The notes: generated by a model from the letters alone, not told the origin. DNA of 64,000 nt from Companilactobacillus paralimentarius DSM 13238 = JCM 10415 (GCF_001434985.1 NZ_AZES01000018.1:41888-105887), one strand, 5' to 3'; counted from the first letter of the stretch, positions 17,352-26,073 are shown. Translations and numbers: made by a program.

Positions 17352-17460
17352 GTTTTCTTTCATCTAGACTTTACTATCGGTATTGGAATCTAACCAATTC
17401 AACCAGCAATGCTGGGTCGCGGACTATACCGCCGGTCGGGAATTTCACCCTGCCCTGAAA
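17352..17460 (-). promoter_or_regulatory. FMN riboswitch (RFN element)
   Basis: On the minus strand the conserved RFN blocks follow in order: AGGGCAGGGTGAAATTCCC, GACCGGCGGTATAGTCC, GCGACCC, then GGTTAGATTCCAATACCGA and AGTAAAGTCTAGATG. This is the FMN-sensing aptamer that switches riboflavin genes off when FMN is plentiful. It stands before ribU, as in many lactic acid bacteria. Confidence 0.97.
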
Positions 17461-17485
17461 ACCAATTATTTAATTTTATACACTC

Positions 17486-17514
17486 AATATAGCAGAACGC
17501 CTGATATAAGGCAA
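17486..17514 (-). promoter_or_regulatory. Promoter of the ribU leader
   Basis: TTGCCT (17509-17514) and TATATT (17486-17491) are separated by exactly 17 bases on the minus strand. The start point would lie about 20 bases before the riboswitch. Confidence 0.75.
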
Positions 17515-17551
17515 CTGTGGAGTTTTTAATCTTTAAAACCATTTAATCAAA

Positions 17552-18277
17552 TTAACGATTATCTTGCTTCAATTGAGCAACTTCTTGTCTTGTCAAGTCA
17601 CGGTACTTACCAGAAACTAAACCGTCTAGAGTTAAGAAACCATAGTTCTCACGAGCCAATTTCTCAACCTTATGACCAACAGCATCGAACATATTCTTAA
17701 CTTGATGATTATGTCCTTCATGAATAGTTATCCTAACAATTGAAGAGTTTTTCTTCTTATCCTTAGACATAACTCTGACTTTCGCACGAGAAGTTGTGTA
17801 GTCCTTAAACTTAATTCCAGACTCCAACTTTTTGATCTCTTCAGTCTCTAAAATACCTTCGATTTTAGCAATATAAGTCTTATCTACATGGTAGCGAGGG
17901 TGCATCAAATGATTAGCAAATTCACCATCATTTGTTAATAGTAATAAACCTGAAGTATCGTAATCTAAACGACCAATTGGATAAACACGTTCCTGTACGT
18001 CTTCTTCCAATAAGTCAGTAACTACTTTTCTACCCTTATCATCCTTAACGGCTGAAATCACTCCACGAGGCTTATACATTAGAATGTAACGTTTCTTTTC
18101 TGTTTCTAGAGGCATCCCGTCAACTTCGACTTTATCGCTGTGATCAACTTTGATACCCATTTCTGTAACTACTTTGTTATTTACTTTAACATGACCCTTG
18201 GCAATCAATTCTTCTGATTTACGTCTAGAAGCTACCCCAGCATCAGCCATGAATTTTTGTAATCTAACTTTCTCCAT
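17552..18277 (-). CDS. rluB: Pseudouridine synthase RluB (RsuA/RluB/E/F family)
   Basis: The enzyme isomerises a uridine in 23S rRNA helix 89 (by analogy with RluB). The 241-residue product has an N-terminal S4 RNA-binding domain (RLQKFMADAGVASRRKSEELI), the YKPRGVISA start of the catalytic domain, and GRLDYDTSGLLLLTNDG with the catalytic Asp. The gene overlaps the end of scpB by 14 bases, the normal scpA-scpB-rluB order in Firmicutes. Confidence 0.95.
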   Translation of the reverse strand: MEKVRLQKFMADAGVASRRKSEELIAKGHVKVNNKVVTEMGIKVDHSDKVEVDGMPLETEKKRYILMYKPRGVISAVKDDKGRKVVTDLLEEDVQERVYPIGRLDYDTSGLLLLTNDGEFANHLMHPRYHVDKTYIAKIEGILETEEIKKLESGIKFKDYTTSRAKVRVMSKDKKKNSSIVRITIHEGHNHQVKNMFDAVGHKVEKLARENYGFLTLDGLVSGKYRDLTRQEVAQLKQDNR

Positions 18278-18809
18278 TTATATCTCCTATATCGGAACTA
18301 TCCTCAAAATTTTCTATTTTTGGTAATTCTTTTAAATTCTTGATTCCAAAATAATCGAAGAACTCATCAGTTACTACATAAAGATTAGGATGACCAGGAA
18401 CATCTTTCTTCCCATTTTCTTTAATTAATTTTCTCATCAATAAAGTATTTAAGCTTCCAGAACTCTGCACTCCACGAATCTCATCGATTTCAATTCTAGT
18501 GATTGGTTGACGATAAGCTATAATCGACAAAACTTCGAGTGCTGCTTGACTCAACTTAGTAGCCAACCCAGTTTTAAAGTACTTGGTTAATAGTTCATTG
18601 AATTCATTTTTAGTAACCAATTTATAATTCGAATTAAATTCAACTAACTCGACCCCAGAATCGACGTCGGTCATTAATTTTACTTTTAACTCTTCAATAT
18701 TCTGTCTTAAGGCTGCACTATCTATTTCTAAAAGTCCAGCGAGATCCTTTTCTTTAATACCTTGATCTCCGGCCACAAATAATAATGCCATTATTTTTGC
18801 TTGATACAC
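18264..18809 (-). CDS. scpB: Segregation and condensation protein B
   Basis: ScpB is a winged-helix partner of ScpA in the SMC condensin. The 181-residue product has two winged-helix halves: MALLFVAGDQGI with LLEIDSAALRQNIEEL, then LSQAALEVLSIIAYRQPITRIEIDEIRG and YVVTDEFFDYFGI. The start is a GTG at 18809, one base after the scpA stop, with GAGG about seven bases ahead. The last 14 bases overlap rluB. Confidence 0.96.
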   Translation of the reverse strand: MYQAKIMALLFVAGDQGIKEKDLAGLLEIDSAALRQNIEELKVKLMTDVDSGVELVEFNSNYKLVTKNEFNELLTKYFKTGLATKLSQAALEVLSIIAYRQPITRIEIDEIRGVQSSGSLNTLLMRKLIKENGKKDVPGHPNLYVVTDEFFDYFGIKNLKELPKIENFEDSSDIGDINGES

Positions 18810-18810
18810 A

Positions 18811-19533
18811 TTAATTCCTCAATTCAATAAATAGTTCACTTTGGAAACCATCTTGACTAACTGAAACCAATTGTTTACTGGCTAATTCCAAGATGGCCAT
18901 AAAGTCTGTAACTATTTCTTCGATATTATTATTTAATTTCAAAAGGGCTCTAAAAGTCATTTTTTTAGCCAATCTCAATTCGCCCATAATATTATTAGTT
19001 GCATCTTCAATCGATAGAGTCTCATTTTCGATGGTTTCAGTCTCTGGTTGATGATTCTTCTGAGCACGTAACAATTCAGAATACGTTGCTGCTAAATCAT
19101 CCAGAACAACCGAACCAGGTTTTAAAAATTGATCTAATTGTTCTTTAGGTAAACTGACTTCCTTATCAAATTGTTGCTTTCTAACTTGTTCTTTTTCTTC
19201 AAAATAAGCTGCAACTCGTTTGTATGTTTGATAAGTCAAAAGTTGAGAAACTAATTCATCACGCGGATCTTCTTGAATTTCATCTTCGATTTCATCCGGT
19301 GCCTGCGGCAACAACATTTTACTTTTGATTGACATCAAAGTTGACGCCATAACCAAATAGTCTCCTGCAATGTCCAATTGTAAAACCTTCATACTTTTCA
19401 AATAATCAATATATTGCTGCGTAATTTGTGCAATCGGAATATCATAAATATCGACTTTTGATTCTTTAATCAAATGCAATAATAAATCAATTGGACCTTC
19501 AAAATCAGTTAAAACTAAATTCAATTTTTGCAT
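18811..19533 (-). CDS. scpA: Segregation and condensation protein A
   Basis: ScpA is the kleisin that bridges the two SMC heads. The 240-residue product shows DFEGPIDLLLHLIKESKVDIYDIPIAQITQQY near its start, a TLMSIKSKMLLP helix, an acidic linker and a C-terminal winged helix (TFRALLKLNNNIEEIVTDFMAILEL). Its ATG overlaps the ribT stop by one base, and scpB follows directly. Confidence 0.96.
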   Translation of the reverse strand: MQKLNLVLTDFEGPIDLLLHLIKESKVDIYDIPIAQITQQYIDYLKSMKVLQLDIAGDYLVMASTLMSIKSKMLLPQAPDEIEDEIQEDPRDELVSQLLTYQTYKRVAAYFEEKEQVRKQQFDKEVSLPKEQLDQFLKPGSVVLDDLAATYSELLRAQKNHQPETETIENETLSIEDATNNIMGELRLAKKMTFRALLKLNNNIEEIVTDFMAILELASKQLVSVSQDGFQSELFIELRN

Positions 19534-19925
19534 TAGCTGTTTTCTTTTTCCTTCATATCTTTTTCTAACTTTTGTTTATTTTGACGCCACTGTTGAATTT
19601 GTTTACTCAAATTGAAATTCCCTAAAATTACTAAATTAGGAAATTTCTGTTGAATGTCATCAAAAATTTTAAAAACATTACTCTGTGAACGATATGAAGG
19701 ATTCAATGAAACGTATTCGATAAAGACAGTATTATCCGAGAATGATAATGCCACAATACCTGAATAGTCTTCCATGTTGCTTTTCCAAAGATATAACTGA
19801 CGGTTTTCATCTTCAGAATAAAGCTGTAATTCTTGCTCCAAATTGTTCAAATCCTTGAGGTCACTGATATAAGATAAAAAGCCCATAGCAATCTTCTTAT
19901 TTTCATCACTATATTTACTAAGCAT
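19533..19925 (-). CDS. ribT: RibT-like GNAT protein with a degenerate acetyl-CoA motif
   Basis: The 130-residue product aligns by eye along its length with Bacillus RibT (MLxxYxxxxKKIAMGFLSY, then DRQLxLWK, then VSLNPSYR). RibT is a GNAT-fold protein in the Bacillus riboflavin operon, which lies just before scpA there; its reaction is not firmly known. Here the loop that binds the acetyl-CoA pyrophosphate (R/Q-x-x-G-x-G/A) reads RSQSNVFK, with both glycines gone, so acetyl transfer is doubtful. The enzymes of riboflavin synthesis are absent next to it. Confidence 0.75.
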   Translation of the reverse strand: MLSKYSDENKKIAMGFLSYISDLKDLNNLEQELQLYSEDENRQLYLWKSNMEDYSGIVALSFSDNTVFIEYVSLNPSYRSQSNVFKIFDDIQQKFPNLVILGNFNLSKQIQQWRQNKQKLEKDMKEKENS

Positions 19926-19939
19926 CCCTATCCCCCTAT

Positions 19940-20860
19940 CTAAGCTCTTGGAAAGGCCTTATTATAGACCTGCTTCATTCTTGTTTGATTAACATGCGTA
20001 TAAATCTGTGTCGTTGAAATATCAGAGTGTCCTAATAGTTCTTGGACAACTCGAAGATCAGCTCCATTTTCCAATAAGTTGGTGGCAAATGAGTGTCGTA
20101 AAGTATGCGGCGTAACGTCCTTTTTAATTCCAACTTGAGCAATATACTTTTTGATCATACGCCAAATTGATTGACGAGTTAATTTCTTACCACGAAAGTT
20201 CAAAAAGACTTCTTTTTGTTGACCGTATTTAGCCACCAAATCTTTTCTAGTTTCTGCAAAATATTTTTTCAACCACTCAATAGCCGTATCGCCAATTGGC
20301 AATAGCCGTTCCTTATTTCCCTTACCTAAGGTCTTGATCAATCCCAAGTCCAAATGCAAATCATCCATACTCAGATTGACTAATTCACTGACACGTAAAC
20401 CAGTCGCGTACATCACCTCAAAAATAGTTCGATCCCTAATACCCAAGGGTGTGGAAACATCTGGCGACTCAATCAGCGAATTTACTTCATCCATCGACAA
20501 TACTACTGGTAAGTGACTTCCCTTTTTGGGAGCATCTAGTTCATTCATCGGATTAGCGTGAATCTTATCAATAACTTCCATCCACTGATAGAAACGCCTC
20601 AACGAAGAAAACATCCGCATCTGTGAAGTTTTGGATTTATTTTCTTTATCTTGACTAACAAAAAATTGTGTGACAACAAAATGATCTTCTGGATAAAATG
20701 GTATTCGCTTCTTTTCCAAAAAACTACTGAATTCCAATAAATCCTGTTGATATGAAACAATTGTATTCTGTGACAGTCCTCGATCCAAACGAAGGTAATG
20801 AGCATAGTCGGCAATTGTATCAATCATCTTTTGATTCTTAATTGATAATTTCTCACTCAT
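19940..20860 (-). CDS. xerD: Tyrosine recombinase XerD
   Basis: XerD with its partner resolves chromosome dimers at dif. The product (306 residues from the ATG at 20860) has an N-terminal SAM-like DNA-binding domain and the catalytic set Arg156 (GLRVSEL), Lys180, His252-x-x-Arg255 (PHTLRHSFA), His278 (LLGHSDISTT) and Tyr287. I prefer 20860 over a codon 45 bases upstream because AGAGGTAA stands just ahead. The start overlaps nothing but lies ten bases after the cvfB stop. A single recombinase in this order (cvfB-xerD-ribT-scpA) is the housekeeping one, not a phage integrase. Confidence 0.95.
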   Translation of the reverse strand: MSEKLSIKNQKMIDTIADYAHYLRLDRGLSQNTIVSYQQDLLEFSSFLEKKRIPFYPEDHFVVTQFFVSQDKENKSKTSQMRMFSSLRRFYQWMEVIDKIHANPMNELDAPKKGSHLPVVLSMDEVNSLIESPDVSTPLGIRDRTIFEVMYATGLRVSELVNLSMDDLHLDLGLIKTLGKGNKERLLPIGDTAIEWLKKYFAETRKDLVAKYGQQKEVFLNFRGKKLTRQSIWRMIKKYIAQVGIKKDVTPHTLRHSFATNLLENGADLRVVQELLGHSDISTTQIYTHVNQTRMKQVYNKAFPRA

Positions 20861-20870
20861 ATTGTTACCT

Positions 20871-21740
20871 CTATTTGAGATAAGTGTAGCCATCTTTTTG
20901 TTCAATCTTCTTTTGTTTCATAAGATTTCCCAAAGCACGTTTAAAGCTACCCTTACTGATACCAAAGTATTCTTTAATATCATCAGGATCACTCTTATCG
21001 GTATAAGGCATTTTCTTATCACGAGAGTGTTCCAAAACAGCGACAATCATTTGAGCATCTGGAGTAATTTCCTCATAAGCACGAGGTCTCATTGATAGAT
21101 TCAAACGACGGTGACTAGTACCAATGACACGAGCCTTAACATGTTGACCAATATGTAATGGTTGTGATTGTTCTTCTACATGAATGAAGCCAATGTAATA
21201 ACTTTCCGTCATAACAAAGGCACCACTCTCTCTAATGGCGATAATTGTACCCTCCTCATCCTTGTTCTTAACATCAGCACCAGGACTACGAGCAATTTGC
21301 GTATAAAGTTCAATATCGGCTAATTTACCCCAAAGTCTTCCCTTGTGATCAATATCCAATTTGACCATTAAACTATCGCCCTTTTTAGGCCATTCAGAAT
21401 GTTCAAAAGGTAAATCATCTAAAGAAACAACGATATCTTTATCGTCTAAACCAATATTAACGAACACACCCAAGTCGGTTCTAACTTCAGTTACTTCAGC
21501 AAAGTCCCAAATGCCTTGTACAACGAAGGGCATTACTGTCGTCATTTTATTTTTGTGAGCCTGATTCTCATAGAGAAAACCATTGATCTCATCACCCAAT
21601 TCAGGGATCTCTGTTAATTCATTTAAGTCTAAAGCGAACGTCTTACCGTCGATTTGAACGAAAGCTTCATCTTTATTTAAATCAGTCACAGTACCCGTCA
21701 ATACTTGACCATACATTTCTGTTATATCCATATTCACCAT
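20871..21740 (-). CDS. cvfB: S1-domain RNA-binding protein CvfB
   Basis: The 289-residue product has a series of S1-like barrels (about 10-65, 70-140 and 145-220) followed by a C-terminal winged helix (EYFGISKGSFKRALGNLMKQKKI), the CvfB layout. In staphylococci it affects expression of virulence genes through RNA. The start is uncertain: codons at 21740 and 21731 are both possible, and neither has a strong binding site. It begins the run that continues through xerD, ribT, scpA, scpB and rluB. Confidence 0.93.
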   Translation of the reverse strand: MVNMDITEMYGQVLTGTVTDLNKDEAFVQIDGKTFALDLNELTEIPELGDEINGFLYENQAHKNKMTTVMPFVVQGIWDFAEVTEVRTDLGVFVNIGLDDKDIVVSLDDLPFEHSEWPKKGDSLMVKLDIDHKGRLWGKLADIELYTQIARSPGADVKNKDEEGTIIAIRESGAFVMTESYYIGFIHVEEQSQPLHIGQHVKARVIGTSHRRLNLSMRPRAYEEITPDAQMIVAVLEHSRDKKMPYTDKSDPDDIKEYFGISKGSFKRALGNLMKQKKIEQKDGYTYLK

Positions 21741-21932
21741 ACTCTTTATTTTAATTTTCTTTGCTATTACATTTTACCAGTTTACGTTACATAATACTTT
21801 TAAGATTTTAATATTTTCATAAATTAATTTCTCTTTTTAAAAATCGTACTATCTTGTGATGAGATCGATTTTATTTTCACGATAAAAACTTATAAAATAT
21901 AGCTCTTTAATAACAATTTTTTTAAAACCTAA

Positions 21933-21961
21933 TTGAATTATTTTAAATATTGTGAAATAAT
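21933..21961 (+). promoter_or_regulatory. Promoter of the alcohol dehydrogenase gene
   Basis: TTGAAT (21933-21938) and AATAAT (21956-21961) are 17 bases apart. The predicted start point is near 21968, about 50 bases before the ATG. Confidence 0.55.
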
Positions 21962-21970
21962 TTCTTATTT

Positions 21971-21984
21971 AGTAAGCGTTTTCA
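21971..21984 (+). promoter_or_regulatory. cre site (CcpA operator) before the alcohol dehydrogenase
   Basis: AGTAAGCGTTTTCA matches the consensus TGWAANCGNTNWCA at every position but the first. It lies at about +3 to +16 relative to the predicted start point, a position that normally gives catabolite repression. Confidence 0.8.
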
Positions 21985-22019
21985 AAAATGTTTTATTTTA
22001 TGGAAGGGGGTTTCTTGTT

Positions 22020-23141
22020 ATGAAAATTAAAGCTGCTGTTGTTGATAAAGTAAATGATCCATTTGTTATTAAAGATGACGTTGAATTGGCCGATCTTGAG
22101 GACGACGGTCTACAAGTTAAAGTTGTTGCATCTGGCATTTGTCACTCTGATGAAGCCTTACGTAAAGGTGATGCCGCATTTAGTTTCCCAGTAATTTTAG
22201 GACATGAAGGTTCTGGAATTGTTGAAAAAGTCGGTAAAAACGTTAAGAACTTCAAGCCTGGTGATCACATTATTATGTCCTTCTACTCCTGTGGTGAGTG
22301 TGACAATTGTTTAAAGGGCAAACCAACACAATGTCGCAATTATGCTAAATCAAATCTTTCAGGAACACGTCCTGATGGCACTGATCACTTCACTGAAGAT
22401 GGTCATCACGTTAGTGATATGTTTAATCAATCTTCATTCACAACTCATACAGTAATCTCACAGAGAAATGCTGTTAAGGTTCCTAATGACCTTGACTTAA
22501 GAAAATTAGGACCTCTTGGCTGTGGCTACGTAACTGGTAGTGGTACAGTCTTCAATACCCTTCAACCAAAACCCGGTGATACAATTGCTGTCTTTGGTAC
22601 AGGTGCCGTTGGACTGGCTGCAATGATGGCTGGTAAAATCTCAGGTTGTGTCAAAGTTATCGCTGTAGACATTGTTGATTCACGTTTGGAACTAGCTAAA
22701 AAGATGGGTGCTACTGATACCGTTAATAGCAAAAATGAAGATGCTGTTGAAGCCATCAAGAAAATCACTAATGGTTTAGGTGTCGACTGGGCCGTTGATA
22801 CAACCGGTGTTGAAAAAGTTATGAAAGATTCAATCGCTGCTTTAACACAAGGTGGTACAACTGCAACTATTGCCGTTACTCCACATAACATCACTTTGAG
22901 TACTTGGAATAATCTCTGTGTTGACGATAAGAAGATTGTCGGTGTCAATATGGGTGATTCAATTCCTCAAATTGATATCCCTCGTCTAATTGAATTCTAC
23001 AAGATGGGTGTCTTCCCATTTGATTTAACTGAAAAATTCTATGATTTTGATCAAATTAACGAAGCTGATGCTGATTCAATTAGTGGTAAGACAATCAAAC
23101 CTGTTTTAGTTATTGATAAAGATTATAAACCTGAAGCATAA
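22020..23141 (+). CDS. Zinc-dependent NAD(P) alcohol dehydrogenase
   Basis: A medium-chain dehydrogenase of 373 residues counted from the ATG at 22020 (GGAAGGGGG ribosome site ahead; an upstream frame to 21933 has no site). Catalytic zinc ligands are in GICHSD and GHEGSG; the structural zinc lobe is CGECDNCLKGKPTQC with four Cys; the nucleotide fold starts GTGAVGLAAMMAG. It resembles the aryl/benzyl alcohol dehydrogenase-like branch, but the substrate is uncertain. It is a single-gene transcript with a terminator, and a near-perfect cre site over its start point suggests repression by glucose through CcpA. Confidence 0.9.
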   Translation: MKIKAAVVDKVNDPFVIKDDVELADLEDDGLQVKVVASGICHSDEALRKGDAAFSFPVILGHEGSGIVEKVGKNVKNFKPGDHIIMSFYSCGECDNCLKGKPTQCRNYAKSNLSGTRPDGTDHFTEDGHHVSDMFNQSSFTTHTVISQRNAVKVPNDLDLRKLGPLGCGYVTGSGTVFNTLQPKPGDTIAVFGTGAVGLAAMMAGKISGCVKVIAVDIVDSRLELAKKMGATDTVNSKNEDAVEAIKKITNGLGVDWAVDTTGVEKVMKDSIAALTQGGTTATIAVTPHNITLSTWNNLCVDDKKIVGVNMGDSIPQIDIPRLIEFYKMGVFPFDLTEKFYDFDQINEADADSISGKTIKPVLVIDKDYKPEA

Positions 23142-23151
23142 TAGTTCTTTA

Positions 23152-23192
23152 AAATCTCCGGTCCACTTTTTTAGGGTTGGAGATTTTTTTGA
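23152..23192 (+). terminator. Terminator of the alcohol dehydrogenase gene
   Basis: AAATCTCC (23152-23159) pairs with GGAGATTT (23179-23186), followed by a T run. Confidence 0.85.
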
Positions 23193-23231
23193 TGTTTATG
23201 TTTTCGTAAAACATTTAATAATACAAAAAAC

Positions 23232-23260
23232 ATGACATTTGTCATATAAATTAATGACAT
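23232..23260 (+). promoter_or_regulatory. Inverted and direct repeat before the ABC/two-component operon
   Basis: ATGACA-TT-TGTCAT (23232-23245) is a perfect dyad, and ATGACAT recurs at 23254-23260. TACTAT at 23265-23270 can serve as a -10, without a proper -35. The layout is what one expects for a promoter activated by the NarL-type regulator of the same operon, but that is inference. Confidence 0.45.
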
Positions 23261-23329
23261 TGCTTACTATTGCTGTACAGCCAATTCTCTTAAAATAAAG
23301 TTATTCAATTAAGAGATGAGGTTAATCAT

Positions 23330-24202
23330 ATGACTATTTTAGAAATTCAACATATAAACAAATCCTTTGGCAAAAAAGTTATTTTAAAAGATATCAATCT
23401 TCAAATTGAATCATCATCCATCATTGCCTTAGTTGGTGCAAATGGTGCCGGAAAGACTACTTTAATCAATATTATTTTAAATCTAATTCCTCAAACCTCT
23501 GGTCAGATTAAATTTCTAACTAATGAAAATTGGAAACAAATTACCGGTGTTATGATGCAAGATAATATCGTATTGCATCGAATTACTGTTAAAGAAATTA
23601 TTAGCCTAACCCGTAGTTATTTCGACAAACCACTTTCATACGAAGAACTCCTGAACATCTCTGGTCTAAATAATCATCAAAACAATCTAATGACTGGACT
23701 TTCCGGTGGTCAAAGGCGTCGATTGGCTTTTGCATTAGCATTAGCTGGTAATCCTGAAATACTTTTCCTTGATGAACCTACGGTCGGCATGGATAGCAAC
23801 GCCCGAAATGAATTTTGGCAAGAAATTGATCGATTGAAAAAATCTGGTAAAACAATTTTTGTTACTAGCCATTACTTAGAAGAATTAGAAAACATTGCAG
23901 ACCGATTCTTAATTTTACAGAACTCAACTATTGCCTTCGACGGTACAATCAAACAACTTCGTAGTCGTGAAGGCCAAAGTTTGGTTGAATTCGACAGTGA
24001 ATTGAATCAAATTGACTTCGAAAATTTAGCAAATGTAATCTCAATCAATCTGATTGGACATCATTTTCAAATTATTACTAACGATGTTAATCAATTAATC
24101 ACTGAACTAACACCTTACTTAAAAGCAATTGACAATTTACAAGTAAAACAAAGTACTTTGGACACGCTATTACTTAACTACAAGGAGAATAATCATGAAT
24201 AA
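23330..24202 (+). CDS. ABC transporter ATP-binding protein
   Basis: The 290-residue ATPase has Walker A GANGAGKTTL (about residue 37), signature LSGGQRRRLAFA, Walker B ILFLDEPTVGMD and the switch His in VTSHYLEEL. The last 80 residues form the accessory domain typical of DrrA/NatA-type exporters. It overlaps the permease by eight bases. The order ATPase, permease, kinase, regulator equals the Bacillus yvfRSTU cluster and is related to the LnrJK-LMN linearmycin system, so a lipid-active toxin or membrane-stress exporter is likely (inference). Confidence 0.93.
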   Translation: MTILEIQHINKSFGKKVILKDINLQIESSSIIALVGANGAGKTTLINIILNLIPQTSGQIKFLTNENWKQITGVMMQDNIVLHRITVKEIISLTRSYFDKPLSYEELLNISGLNNHQNNLMTGLSGGQRRRLAFALALAGNPEILFLDEPTVGMDSNARNEFWQEIDRLKKSGKTIFVTSHYLEELENIADRFLILQNSTIAFDGTIKQLRSREGQSLVEFDSELNQIDFENLANVISINLIGHHFQIITNDVNQLITELTPYLKAIDNLQVKQSTLDTLLLNYKENNHE

Positions 24203-24956
24203 ATTTATCTTTCAAACTAAAATCAACTTCAAACGTATAGTCCTCAGAAATAAAGCCTTCTTTTTCTTTGATATGTTACTACCAATCGTTTTTTATATCC
24301 TGTATACTAAAATTCTCGTAAGTAATGTGCCTGTTAGCTATCTCAAAGTTTGGAATAAAGACTATTTAGTTAGTATGATGATTTATGCCTGTATGTTAGG
24401 TGGGATTATCACTACAGCAAATACACTCTTAGAAGACCAAATGTCTAATTTCAAATTATTTGTCATGCTAAGTCCCCTTTCAAATTTTCAATACTATGGG
24501 TCCATGTCAATTGTTCTTATCACTTTGAATCTAGTATCCTCTATTGCACTTACTACAGTAGCAATGATCGTTAATCATGTCAGTATCTCAATCGGACTAC
24601 TATTTGAATTAATTTCAATCAATCTTCTAGGTACCATATTATTAATTCTAATTGGTGTACTAATTTCATTTGCTAGAAAACCTAATACTGTTAATTTATT
24701 AACAAACTTGGTAGTATTTCCTTTGGCAATTCTAAGTGGATTATGGTGGCCCATTAATATCATGCCTACTTGGTTACAAAACATTGGTAAAGTAATGCCC
24801 ACTTATCAATTATCCGTTATTGATAAAAATATTCTACATCAGACGACTCAACATATTGGTCCTTTTATTAATCTGTTGATTTGGTCCTTCATTATTTTCT
24901 TGATTCTATTTACAGTAAACAAAATTCAAAAAGAAAAAGGACTTGTTACGCAATGA
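24195..24956 (+). CDS. ABC-2 type permease
   Basis: The 253-residue protein has six hydrophobic helices, beginning after an amphipathic start at about residue 20. The FPLAILSGLWWPINIMPTWLQNIGKVMPTYQ stretch (given here in pieces: FPLAILSGLWWP and MPTWLQ) is the ABC-2 signature region before the last helices. It forms the membrane part of the exporter with the ATPase at 23330. Its stop overlaps the kinase start in an ATGA, so the kinase is translationally coupled. Confidence 0.92.
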   Translation: MNKFIFQTKINFKRIVLRNKAFFFFDMLLPIVFYILYTKILVSNVPVSYLKVWNKDYLVSMMIYACMLGGIITTANTLLEDQMSNFKLFVMLSPLSNFQYYGSMSIVLITLNLVSSIALTTVAMIVNHVSISIGLLFELISINLLGTILLILIGVLISFARKPNTVNLLTNLVVFPLAILSGLWWPINIMPTWLQNIGKVMPTYQLSVIDKNILHQTTQHIGPFINLLIWSFIIFLILFTVNKIQKEKGLVTQ

Positions 24957-26071
24957 AGAACTTCATACAGAGACAAATTTTATTCCCAAAAAGACTGGGC
25001 TTTATGCCCTACTTTTGGGTTTTTTCATTATTTCTTATGATAGCCCAGCTTTTGGCTCATGAGCCACATTTTAATTGGTGGCATTTAATTTTAATGATCA
25101 TCTTTCTCAAATTTTATCGTGATGGCTACTGGATTAATCCCTATCTGTGGCTAGATCTTCTCGTACAATTGTCTATTGCCGTCTATTTTGTCATTTTATT
25201 TCCTGATGGTGGCGGTACGTTCTTCATTTACACTGCATGGGAAATTGGTTCATTACCGCTAAAATCTAAAAAATTCTTTCAATATTATGCTATGTTTCTA
25301 ATAATTTCGCTAAGCTGCATTACATCATTCGTACTTTTTAGTCCAGTGATGAATAGTTATGGATTCATAGGTGTAATTATTACTTTAACTTTTACAATAG
25401 GTTCACCTCTTGCAGCCAGATCATTGGCCAACACTTATCGCCGTAACTATCAAACTAAGAAAAACAACAAACGTCTGGAATCCATTATTAAACAGAACGA
25501 ACGTGACAGAATTGCCAAAGACTTACACGATAACATTGGTCAATCCTTTTCCATCATTACCCTCAAGGCTGAACTTGCTTCTAAATTAATCGATAAAGAT
25601 CCTACAAAGGCTCAACAGCAGTTGCAAGATATTTCTAAAACCTCTCGTGAGGATTTGAATTTAGTTCGTAAAATAGTTGCCGATCTCAACGGAAAAACTA
25701 TTGCCAGTGCCATGATTGAGGAAGAAAATAATTTACATGTTGCTGACATAAGGCAACATTCGGTCAACGAAGAAATATCAGCTGATTGGCCGAAAGCGGT
25801 TCAACACGTCTTATCTGCCATCATTAAAGAAGCTACTACAAATGTCATTCGGTACAGCAAAGCTAATATGATGAACCTCATCTTTGAGGAAGATCAAAAC
25901 AACTACTTACTAAGAATTCAAGATGATGGAATAGGTTTCCAAAAGTCGAATAATCGTCAAACATTTGGTTTAACTGGCATGAAAACGCGTCTTAATAAAA
26001 TTGATGGTAAAATTGAAATAGAATCCAAACACGGCGTGTTGATAAAAATATCTGTTCCAAAAGAGGAGTAA
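24953..26071 (+). CDS. DesK/LiaS-type sensor histidine kinase
   Basis: The 372-residue protein, started at the ATG 24953 in the ATGA overlap, has five or six membrane helices in residues 20-150 and almost no outside domain. This is an intramembrane-sensing layout. A linker then leads to the HisKA_3 box with phospho-acceptor His192 (AKDLHDNIGQSFS) and a HATPase with KEATTNVIRYSKA, DDGIGF and FGLTGMKTR. It partners the regulator two bases downstream. In related clusters such kinases sense membrane state or lipid-active antibiotics through the neighbouring transporter. Confidence 0.93.
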   Translation: MKNFIQRQILFPKRLGFMPYFWVFSLFLMIAQLLAHEPHFNWWHLILMIIFLKFYRDGYWINPYLWLDLLVQLSIAVYFVILFPDGGGTFFIYTAWEIGSLPLKSKKFFQYYAMFLIISLSCITSFVLFSPVMNSYGFIGVIITLTFTIGSPLAARSLANTYRRNYQTKKNNKRLESIIKQNERDRIAKDLHDNIGQSFSIITLKAELASKLIDKDPTKAQQQLQDISKTSREDLNLVRKIVADLNGKTIASAMIEEENNLHVADIRQHSVNEEISADWPKAVQHVLSAIIKEATTNVIRYSKANMMNLIFEEDQNNYLLRIQDDGIGFQKSNNRQTFGLTGMKTRLNKIDGKIEIESKHGVLIKISVPKEE

Positions 26072-26073
26072 TT

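Noticed and set aside
19940..20860. Tyrosine recombinase as a phage or island integrase
   Set aside because: It stands in the conserved cvfB-xerD-ribT-scpA order with no att-like repeat or tRNA nearby.
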